Source: Arthrobacter zhaoxinii (GTDB taxonomy: Bacteria > Actinomycetota > Actinomycetes > Actinomycetales > Micrococcaceae). From it: a stretch of 64,000 bases of DNA. Where the stretch lies: NCBI RefSeq assembly GCF_025244925.1, contig NZ_CP104275.1, forward strand, positions 1,550,001-1,614,000. Reading direction: 5' to 3'. The translations under genes were made by a program, and so were the position numbers. Each line of letters opens with the position of its first letter. Position 1 is the first letter of the stretch. Positions 35,740 to 43,800 of the stretch are shown here, piece by piece. The notes beneath the pieces are model-generated. The model ran no database searches and was not told where the DNA came from. It worked only from the letters and a program-made list of their open reading frames with translations.

Positions 35740-36336
35740 CTAGGCCCTTGCCTGGACGAGGTTGGCGAAGGGGAGCCTGCCGTATAAACGGACAAACTCC
35801 GCCTGGTACTTTGCGAGGGCCGGGTTGAGCTCGTCGGGCGGCAGTTCCTTCCACGCCACCAGAAGATCATCTGCATCGAGCAGCTGCCAGATCAGCCGGC
35901 CGTCCCAGTGCCCCGGCGGCTTTCCCCTGCCGAAGTCCACGAATTCGGAGATCTGCCGGCGCAGGCCGCGGTTGCCCTGGCTGCCGGCGCCGGCCTTGCC
36001 GAGAAACAGCACGTCCGCATCCGCCACCCACTCGGCGGCGAGCTCATCCCGGGACAGGGTTGGCTTCTTCTTTTTGAACACCCCGGCCGTGCTTTCCTTG
36101 AGGAACCGCGGTTCGAACCCCTCGGGCCGCAGCACGGCGAAAATGCCCTGACGCTGCGGGATCCGGTTGATGTCCAGACCGTCGATGGGCCGGAAACCGG
36201 TGAAGCCGTCATCCTTGAGTGATTTCCTGTTCAACGGGTTCGGGTTCCTTGCATCGAAATTGGGGCGGGTGCCCACCAATGATATCCGGACGCCCCGGCG
36301 GTCGCACTCGGTAACTTCCGGGTCGGCAGGCCACAA
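35740..36336 (-). CDS. GIY-YIG-superfamily-like hypothetical protein
   Basis: 198 residues from a TTG start; a GTG at 36276 is the main alternative. Segments GIFAVLRPEGFE and VLFLGKAGAGSQGNRGLRRQ have the spacing of GIY and YIG strands of a GIY-YIG nuclease, followed by HWDGRLIWQL and LLVAWKELP with possible Arg and Glu. Stand-alone proteins of this look are called hypothetical; a nuclease role is an inference. Divergent from an MFS gene with overlapping start regions. Confidence 0.5.
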   Translation of the reverse strand: MWPADPEVTECDRRGVRISLVGTRPNFDARNPNPLNRKSLKDDGFTGFRPIDGLDINRIPQRQGIFAVLRPEGFEPRFLKESTAGVFKKKKPTLSRDELAAEWVADADVLFLGKAGAGSQGNRGLRRQISEFVDFGRGKPPGHWDGRLIWQLLDADDLLVAWKELPPDELNPALAKYQAEFVRLYGRLPFANLVQARA

Positions 36337-37583
36337 TGGTCCTGTTACTCCACGAAGGGACTCAGAGCGTGCGCTCCACCGCCGGACCCGGCCTGCTGTT
36401 TGTGCTGGTCTGCGCCATGGGCGCCGGCCCGATGATGAACTACGGGCTTTCGGCCACCAGCACGCTGATCATGGCGGACCTGGGGATCAGTGAAGCGCAG
36501 TTCGGCGTGCTGGCGGCCACCTGCTTCGCCGGAGCTGCGGTGTCCTCGATGTGGCTGGGCCGGCTGAGCGACCGGATCAGCGCCCGCTCCCAGCTCCTGA
36601 TCATCTTCGGCGGCACCGCCCTGGCCCTGGGCTTCGCCGCCGTCTCCGGCAACTACTTCTGGTTGCTCGCCGCCGTCCTGCTTTCCGGCCCGGCGCAGGC
36701 CATCTCCAACCCCACGACCAACCGGATCATCATCCGCGCGGTCGAACCCGGCAAACGGCCCGGCTGGATGGGCATCAAGCAGTCCGGGGTGCAGGCCAGC
36801 CAGCTGTTCTCCAGTCTCTTTTTCCCGGCAGCCGCCCTGGTTGCCGGATGGCGCGGTGCCGCCGTCGGCGCCGTCGTCGTCCTGTTCCTGCTGCTGGCCT
36901 ACGCGTGGTTCCGGCTGCCGCCCGAACCGCGGCTCGCAGCCCCGCAGGCCTCGGGACGACGGACGGCAGACCGCAAGTTTCCCGGCTCGGTCTGGCTGCT
37001 GGCCGCGTTCGCCCTGTTTTCCGGCGCCGGCATGCAGGCCACCAACGTCTACCTGCCCCTGTTCGCCCAGCGGGAGATCGGCTTCTCGCTGCTAATGGGC
37101 GGCGTCACCGCCGCGGTGGCCGGCGTCGTCGGGGTGACCTCCCGGGTGCTCTGGGGGCGGCGGATGGCCGACGGCGTCCGCGCCTCCACCCTGCTGCTGA
37201 TCCTCGCAGCCGGCGCGGTCTGCGGCGCCGCCCTGCTGCTCGCCGCCGGACAGACCGGAGCGTCCGCGCTGCTGTGGTCCGGCGTCGTCTTCCACGGCGC
37301 CTCCGTGCTGGGGGTGAACGTGGTGGTGATGGCCGGGGTGCTTCGGGAAGTGCCGCCGGAACGGGTGGGCTCGGCGTCCGGAGCGGTCTCCCTGGGCATG
37401 TACTCCGGGTTCGCGCTGGGACCGCTGGCGATGGGCCTGCTGCTCCAGTACTCCGGCGGTTTCCTCGCCGGGTGGCTGTCCATCGGCGCGGCGTACCTGA
37501 TCTGCGGCGGCATCGGCCTGGCGTACCGGCGGCGGGGCCCGAAGCGGGACGGATCCGCCGTCGTCGGAACCCCGGGGAAATAA
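36336..37583 (+). CDS. MFS transporter
   Basis: 415 residues with about 12 TM helices (CynX/NarK-like general MFS_1). Motif [12 protein letters not shown] lies between TM2 and TM3. GTG 36369 (VRSTAGPG) is an alternative start that would remove 11 residues and the overlap with the divergent TTG start. A separate alcohol dehydrogenase gene begins 66 bp after the stop. Substrate unknown. Confidence 0.8.
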   Translation: MVLLLHEGTQSVRSTAGPGLLFVLVCAMGAGPMMNYGLSATSTLIMADLGISEAQFGVLAATCFAGAAVSSMWLGRLSDRISARSQLLIIFGGTALALGFAAVSGNYFWLLAAVLLSGPAQAISNPTTNRIIIRAVEPGKRPGWMGIKQSGVQASQLFSSLFFPAAALVAGWRGAAVGAVVVLFLLLAYAWFRLPPEPRLAAPQASGRRTADRKFPGSVWLLAAFALFSGAGMQATNVYLPLFAQREIGFSLLMGGVTAAVAGVVGVTSRVLWGRRMADGVRASTLLLILAAGAVCGAALLLAAGQTGASALLWSGVVFHGASVLGVNVVVMAGVLREVPPERVGSASGAVSLGMYSGFALGPLAMGLLLQYSGGFLAGWLSIGAAYLICGGIGLAYRRRGPKRDGSAVVGTPGK

Positions 37584-37648
37584 ACGACGCCGGATCGGAC
37601 TTGTGCTTTAAGTGCCCTATGGCACGGTTCCCCACAGCTTGGAGAAAT

Positions 37649-38689
37649 ATGACTACCGCACGCGCTTACGCAGCCACCTCCGCCACCGATCCGCTGGTTC
37701 CCACCACGATCGAACGCCGCGAGGTCGGCCCGCATGACGTCCTCATCGACATTGCCTATGCCGGTGTCTGCCACTCGGACATCCACACCGTCCGCGGCGA
37801 ATGGGGACCCATCGCGTACCCGCAGGTTGTCGGCCACGAAATCGTGGGCACTGTGGCCGAGGTCGGCACCGAGGTCACCGCACACAAGGTCGGCGACCGC
37901 GTAGGCGTGGGCTGCATGGTCAACTCCTGCGGCGAATGCGAAAACTGCCAGGCCGGCATGGAGAACTACTGCCTCAACGGCAACGTCGGCACCTACGCCA
38001 GCAAGGACCGCGACGGCACCATCACCCAGGGCGGCTACGCCACCTCCGTCGTGGTCAATGACGGCTTCGTGCTCCGCGTTCCGGAGAGCATCCCGTATGA
38101 AGCAGCCGCTCCGCTGCTCTGCGCCGGCATCACCACCTACTCGCCCCTCGCACACTGGAACGCGGGACCGGGCAAGCGGGTCGCCGTCGTCGGCATGGGC
38201 GGGCTCGGCCACATGGCCGTGAAGATCGCCGTCGCCATGGGCGCCGAGGTCACCGTGCTGTCCCAGACGCTGAGCAAGCAGGAAGACGGCCTGCGTTTCG
38301 GTGCCGAGCACTACTACGCCACCAGCGACGAGAGCACGTTCGAGAAGCTGCAGAACACGTTCGACCTGATCATTAACACGGTCAGCGCGCCGATCGACCT
38401 GCAGCAGTACCTGTCCCTGCTGCGCCTGGACGGCACCATGGTCAGCGTGGGTGCCCCGCCCGAGGCGCTGCCGATCTCCGTCTTCACCCTGATGAGCAAG
38501 CGGCGCTCCTACGCTGCCTCCAACATCGGCGGCATCCGCGAAACCCAGGAAATGCTGGACTTCTGCGCCGAGCACGGCATCGCTCCCGAGATCGAGCTGA
38601 TCAAGGCCGAGGACATCAACACCGCCTACGAGCGCGTGCTGAAGTCCGACGTCCGCTACCGGTTCGTCATTGACGCGGCGACTATCTAA
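37649..38689 (+). CDS. Zinc-dependent alcohol dehydrogenase (CAD/YahK type)
   Basis: 346 residues. Catalytic Zn ligands are Cys in GVCHSDIH and His-Glu in GHEIVG; four structural-Zn cysteines are in [15 protein letters not shown]. The Rossmann loop [13 protein letters not shown] is of the NADPH-preferring cinnamyl-alcohol-dehydrogenase type, so it probably reduces aldehydes. ATG 37649 follows GGAGAAAT. Ends at a strong terminator. Confidence 0.9.
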   Translation: MTTARAYAATSATDPLVPTTIERREVGPHDVLIDIAYAGVCHSDIHTVRGEWGPIAYPQVVGHEIVGTVAEVGTEVTAHKVGDRVGVGCMVNSCGECENCQAGMENYCLNGNVGTYASKDRDGTITQGGYATSVVVNDGFVLRVPESIPYEAAAPLLCAGITTYSPLAHWNAGPGKRVAVVGMGGLGHMAVKIAVAMGAEVTVLSQTLSKQEDGLRFGAEHYYATSDESTFEKLQNTFDLIINTVSAPIDLQQYLSLLRLDGTMVSVGAPPEALPISVFTLMSKRRSYAASNIGGIRETQEMLDFCAEHGIAPEIELIKAEDINTAYERVLKSDVRYRFVIDAATI

Positions 38690-38711
38690 TTCTTAACCGT
38701 TTCGCAGGAAG

Positions 38712-38740
38712 GGCGCTCCACCATTGGGTGGGGCGCCTTT
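38712..38740 (+). terminator. Intrinsic terminator after the alcohol dehydrogenase
   Basis: GGCGCTCCACC-ATTG-GGTGGGGCGCC (one G-T pair) followed by TTT, 22 bp past the stop. Almost the same stem recurs at 40056-40081. Confidence 0.8.
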
Positions 38741-38957
38741 GCCGTATGTGCAGGTAAGCGTGCCCGCTCCGCGTCCCGTAAATCACCTCCGTCCCTATGG
38801 CGTAAAGCCGGGCATTCCCGGGGGTAACGCCCTCAACCGACCCGGTGCCGCTGTCCGGGACAGGTCCCCGGCGGACTTATTATTCTTATATGCCAATTCT
38901 GCGTCTCGAGGACGCCATCTACGACCACCTGCCCGTCCCGCATCATGGAGCCGGACT

Positions 38958-39977
38958 GTGAGCGGGGGACTCGTCGCCCTGCTGGATGACGTTGCCGCGC
39001 TTGCACGCATAGCCGCCGCCTCCGTGGATGACATTGCTGCCGGTGCCGCGAAGGCGGGAGCCAAGGCTGCCGGCGTCGTCATCGACGATGCCGCCGTGAC
39101 CCCCCAATACGTATCCGGTGCCGACCCGTCCCGTGAACTCCCGATGATCAAGAAGATCTTCTGGGGCTCACTGCGGAACAAGCTGCTGATCATCCTGCCG
39201 GCACTGCTGCTGATCAGCGCCTTCATCCCCGGTGTGATCCCCTTCATCCTTATGCTCGGCGGCACCTACCTCTGCTATGAGGGTGCGGAGAAAGTCTGGC
39301 ACAAGTTCTTCGGCCACCATGAGGACAAAGAGGCGCCGGCGGTGGAGCGGGGTCCCGACGCCGAGTCCAAGGTAGTCAAGGGAGCCATCACCACCGACTT
39401 CATCCTGTCCTGCGAGATCATGGTGATCTCCATGAACGAGGTGGGCGACTCGTCCATCTGGGCCCGCGCGGCCATCCTCGTGGTTGTGGCCATTGCGATC
39501 ACCATCCTCGTCTACGGGGCCGTGGGGCTGATCGTCAAGATGGATGACATTGGCCTGCATCTGGCGAAAAAGGAGTCAGCAGGCTCCCAGCGCCTCGGCG
39601 GACTCCTGGTGAAGGGAATGCCTGCGGTGCTGGCCGCCATCACCCTGGTGGGAACCGTCGCCATGCTCTGGGTGGGCGGCCACATCATGCTGGTAGGCGC
39701 ATCCGACCTCGGCTGGCACGCGCCGTACGACCTGGTCCACACGCTGGAGCACCCCGTGGCCGGCCTTGCAGTGGTGGGCGGCATCCTGGGCTGGCTCGTG
39801 AATACGCTCTGTTCGGCCATCGTCGGACTGGCCTGGGGCCTGGTCATCATGGCGGTTCTGCACCCGCTGATGAAGGTTCTGCCGTTCGGTAAGAAGGACG
39901 CACATGCCGGTGAGGCCAAGCCATCAGCCGCCGGGCACGCAGCGGCGGAGAAACAGGATACCGATCCCGCCGGCTAA
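38958..39977 (+). CDS. DUF808 (YedI-like) membrane protein
   Basis: 339 residues. It starts SGGLVALLDDVAALARIAAA, the DUF808 signature, and has several TM helices in the middle and C-terminal half, with a Lys/His/Ala-rich tail. GTG 38958 has GGAG seven bases upstream; the longer open frame ahead covers an AT-rich promoter-like stretch (TTATTATTCTTATAT near 38876-38890). Integral membrane protein of unknown function, conserved in many bacteria. Confidence 0.85.
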   Translation: MSGGLVALLDDVAALARIAAASVDDIAAGAAKAGAKAAGVVIDDAAVTPQYVSGADPSRELPMIKKIFWGSLRNKLLIILPALLLISAFIPGVIPFILMLGGTYLCYEGAEKVWHKFFGHHEDKEAPAVERGPDAESKVVKGAITTDFILSCEIMVISMNEVGDSSIWARAAILVVVAIAITILVYGAVGLIVKMDDIGLHLAKKESAGSQRLGGLLVKGMPAVLAAITLVGTVAMLWVGGHIMLVGASDLGWHAPYDLVHTLEHPVAGLAVVGGILGWLVNTLCSAIVGLAWGLVIMAVLHPLMKVLPFGKKDAHAGEAKPSAAGHAAAEKQDTDPAG

Positions 39978-40055
39978 TCACCGGCACTGCGGTGCCGTGC
40001 GGTTACCGTCGCAGATGCATTCGCCGCCGACCTAAGTTCACCGTTTGACAACAAA

Positions 40056-40085
40056 GGCGCCCCACCGTTTGGTGGGGCGCCTTAT
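40056..40085. terminator. Intrinsic terminator after DUF808 gene
   Basis: GGCGCCCCACC-GTTT-GGTGGGGCGCC, perfect 11-bp stem, flanked by AAA on the left and TTATT on the right, so it can act in both directions. Confidence 0.85.
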
Positions 40086-40225
40086 TGCTGCCCCGGTAGC
40101 AAAGCGTTTTTCCTGAATGGCTCGCGCAGCCCTTGGCTCAGTGCCCCGCTGTTTACTGTTTGGGTTTCTATGGTTTTTCCTCTTCGAGTGCGGGGCGGCA
40201 TTTTCACATAAGTAATTTTTTACCC

Positions 40226-40254
40226 TTGTTTGATGCAGAAGGCGTTGGTATGGT
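40226..40254 (+). promoter_or_regulatory. Promoter-like element ahead of WXG100/RHS locus
   Basis: TTGTTT and TATGGT separated by 17 bp, in the AT-richest part of this gap, about 68 bp before the WXG100 start codon. Confidence 0.4.
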
Positions 40255-40322
40255 CACCACCGTCCAGTCGCTGGTGATTCTGAGTCCGGCGGAGAAGCAT
40301 TAATTGCCAGGGGGAAATTCTC

Positions 40323-40604
40323 ATGTCACGTGTGTTGTCTACCGAGCAGGCTAAGACTGCTATCGGCCAAGTTCAGTCCATCATCAACGGCGGTTTCACG
40401 GAACAGATTGCAGCGCTCGATGCGCAGGGCAAGATCCTTTCCGATCCGAACACTTGGGATGGACCCCTAGCCTCGCAGTTCCGGGGTTCCGTGTGGCCGG
40501 AAACCAAGGCTGCACTGGATAAGGCCCGGGAGGAACTCGAGCAGCTGCGTACCCAGCTCCAGCAGATCTCGGAGAACATCTTCTCCGCAGGCGGCGGCGC
40601 CTAA
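40323..40604 (+). CDS. WXG100-family protein
   Basis: 93 residues in two helices around a Trp turn: DPNTWDGPLASQFRG stands in for the W-x-G hairpin, and EELEQLRTQLQQISENIF is a long heptad helix. Length and position before a giant RHS protein fit an ESX/type VII-secretion chaperone or co-secreted partner. Strong start behind GGGGG. A hairpin 28 bp after its stop may reduce read-through into the RHS gene. Confidence 0.75.
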   Translation: MSRVLSTEQAKTAIGQVQSIINGGFTEQIAALDAQGKILSDPNTWDGPLASQFRGSVWPETKAALDKAREELEQLRTQLQQISENIFSAGGGA

Positions 40605-40631
40605 GCGCTCGTAGTTCTCTTCACGTAATGA

Positions 40632-40668
40632 CCGGGTAGCCGCACCGCTTCGGCGGGCGGCTGCCCGG
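40632..40668 (+). terminator. Strong hairpin between the WXG100 and RHS genes
   Basis: CCGGGTAGCCG pairs with CGGCTGCCCGG (one G-T), continued inward by CCGC-TTCG-GCGG with a bulge. Lacks a T-run, so it may attenuate rather than stop transcription into the toxin gene. Confidence 0.5.
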
Positions 40669-40835
40669 CCCTCAAACCCTTATCTTGACCGGCCGCGGAT
40701 TTTCCGCGCCCGTGCTTCAGGGTTTCGATTTTTAGAAGTGTTTTCTGCCGTTTTGCCTCCTGTGTTATGTCCCGGAAGTAAAACGCAGCGTCTTGGTTGA
40801 TCTTTTCCGGGTTTGTCCAGTGGGGGGCATTGAGC

Positions 40836-43800
40836 ATGTCTGATTCTGAAACTTTCGTTGAGGTGCCGTTGCTGCCGGAGGATTCCCGGGGACGGTTTGT
40901 CTATTCGGTGGCCGAGGGGCTGAAATCCGCGTTCGAAGATGCTGCCTCCCGGCTTGACGGCCAGGCCGGATCCCGGGCCTCTTACGTCTCCACAGGCAAG
41001 CAGGAGTTCAACGGGCAATTCGCCAACAAGTTCCAGGACAACGCCGGCGTTGCGGCCGCGGACGCGAGGAATCTGGCCGAGGCACTGCGGACAGTGGCCA
41101 AGTACGCGGGGCAGATGATCGACGCCGGCCATGACGAAGACGACCGCCGCCGGGAAAACAATGAATGGGTCTACCGGCACAATAACCGCAGCATGTTGGA
41201 GGAGATCGGGGACTGGATCTGGGGGGAGGGAAAGCGCCCGAACGAAGATCGCGGTCCGGCGCCGACGTTTGAACCGGCGACGGCGGTCCCCGGGGACAGG
41301 GACACACCGCCGCCCGGCAGCGGCGGATACGGCGGCGGGACGTCCTCGGCGCGGCCGGAAAACCTTCATTCCTTCGCGGTAGGATCCCGCGGTCTGGACG
41401 GCGAGCTGACCGCGGTTCCGGGCACCTTGGAAGGCCACCTGTCCTCGTTCGCGTCTCTCTGCACCTGGGGGACCATCGAAGCATCCGGGGTGATGCGGGC
41501 CTACCACGAATACCTGACGGCCAATGAGAACGATGCGCGCTGGGCGGTCACCGTCGCAGATGCGTTCGCAGCTGCCGGCGCGGAGACGGACGTCTCGACG
41601 GTCTCGGACGCGGCCCTGGCCGCAGCACTGGCCGCCGCAGGCGTGGATGCGACCCGTGATGCACTGAAGATTGACCCGCCCACAGCTGCGGGAGCGATTC
41701 CCACCACCGGCTACGCCAACGACCCCGTGAACACGGCCACGGGCAACTTCATCGAACCGGAAACGGACTTGGGCTTCCCAGGCACAGCCTCGAACCTGGT
41801 CCTTACACGGATGTACAACTCGCTGGCCTCAGGCCTTCAGACCCCGGGTGTGTTCGGCCCCGGCTGGGCATCCGTCCTGGACCAGCACCTGGTGCTCTCG
41901 GATGAGGGCTGCCGTTGGGTGCTGGCCGACGGCCGTGCCGTGGACTTCCCGCGTGAAGGCGAGGCCTGGGAACGTGCGGTGGGGGAGAACTACTGGCTGA
42001 CCCGCGAACCAGCAGCGGCCCCCGCATTTGCCGGACTGGCCTCCGTACCCGAAGGCAGCACCGATCTGCTCGTGGTCCGCGACAACCAGGGCGCCTGGTG
42101 GGCCTACACCCTGGCCGGTGTCTGGCTCGGCGCCGGGTCCGGTCCCGGCCGGACAGTGTCCGTCCACCGGGAAGACACCGACGACGACGGCGCCGGCCGG
42201 GTGACCCGCCTGTCCCATGTGCGCGGCCGGTTCCTGGACATCGACTACGTGAACGGCTTGGCCGCCGTGGTCCGGGCTTCGGACGGACGCCGGGTGGAAT
42301 ACGGGTATGACGACGCCGGGCGGCTCGTTTCGGTCACCACCGAAACCGGAACCCGGACCTACCGCTGGAACGAAGCCGGTCTGATCGATGCCGTCTACTC
42401 CGCCGTCGGGGTGCTGGAAGCCGAAAACACCTACGACGAGCAGGGTCGGGTGATCCTGCAGGTCACCCAGCACGGCCGCCGGACCCGGTTCGCCTACCTC
42501 CCCGGCCGCGTCACCGCCGTCTCGGATGAGGACGGCACCCGCTCCAACTCGTGGATCGCCGATCCCAAGGGCCGGCTGGTCGGGGTGCTGGATTCCCATG
42601 ACCAGCGCCAGTCCATGGCCTACGATCGGCACGGCAACCTCGTCTCGCTCACCGAACGCGACGGGTCCGTCACCGTCCACGCCTACGACGAGCGCGGACG
42701 GCGCACCCGCACCGTCACCCCCGAGGGGGCGGACCTGACCTACGGCTGGGATGAGCAGGACCGGATCACCACCCTGGTCACGGAGACCGGGTCAGTCGTC
42801 ACGTATGAATACAGTGATGAGCTCACCCGGGACCCATCGGTCATTCTCGATCCGCTCGGCGGGCGCACCGAACTGTCCTGGCAGAACGGGCTCCTGACCC
42901 GCGTCACCGACCCGGCCGGAGTAACCGTCGAGTTCGACTACGACGGGTCCGGCGATCTGGTCGCCACCCGCAACGCGGTCGGGGATACCGCCCGGATCCT
43001 CCGCGACGCTGCCGGCCGCCCCACAGCGGCGGTCAGCCCTTCCGGGGCGCAGACCCGCTTCTCCTACAACACTGCCGGCCTGCTGGTCCGGCGGGAGGAA
43101 GCCGACGGGGCCACCTGGTCCTTCGAATATGATGCCGCCGGGCGGCTCACCGCGTCGGTTGTCCCCGACGGCGGCCGGACCACGCTGGAGTATGCCGTCA
43201 ACGGTGAACTGGTCCGCACCATCGACCCGCTGGGCCGGGCCACGGAGCGGGTCTTCGACGAACTCGGCAACGTCACCGCGACGGTCCTGCCCGACGGCGC
43301 CCGCTGGGGCTTCACCCACGACACCCTCTCCCGCCTGACGGGCATCACCGACCCCGCGGGCCACGACTGGATCCGTGAATACGACAAGATCGGCAACCTG
43401 ACCGCCGTCGTCGATCCCACCGGTGTCCGGACCGAGGCCGCCACGGACCGCGGGGCGGGCACCGCCACCGTGGCGGACGCGTTCTCCGCCGCGACCTACA
43501 GTTTCGACGAATACGGCCGCCCGGTCCGGGTCGAAGGGGCAGACGGGTCCGCGGAGCTGGTCACCTATGACGCGGCCGGCAACCCGGTCGAGCTCATCGA
43601 CGGCGAGGGTGGACTGACGATTCTGGGCCGGGATGTGTCCGGGAAGATCATCTCAGTGACCTCCCCTTCGGGCGCGGTGACCCGGTACGAGTACGACCTC
43701 TGCGGACGTCCCTGGAAAACCATCGACCCCCTGGGCGCGGTCACGGAACTGCTCTACGACGCGGACCAGCGCCTCACCGCCCGGATCCTGCCCACCGGTG

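Larger units (their letters stand above)
39978..40322. other. 345-bp intergenic region: terminator, then promoter of the toxin locus
   Basis: Holds the terminator at 40056-40085, an AT-richer stretch (40140-40230) and the promoter-like pair at 40226-40254. No gene seen. It divides the housekeeping side from the polymorphic-toxin locus. Confidence 0.5.

Noticed and set aside
36551..37648. Long upstream extension of the alcohol dehydrogenase frame
   Set aside because: The added residues are Arg/Pro/Ala-rich out-of-frame translation of the MFS gene; the dehydrogenase starts at 37649 after a good ribosome-binding site.
37049..38575. 508-codon minus-strand ORF opposite the MFS and alcohol dehydrogenase genes
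   Set aside because: Antisense shadow; no domain recognisable and both plus-strand genes have full motif sets.
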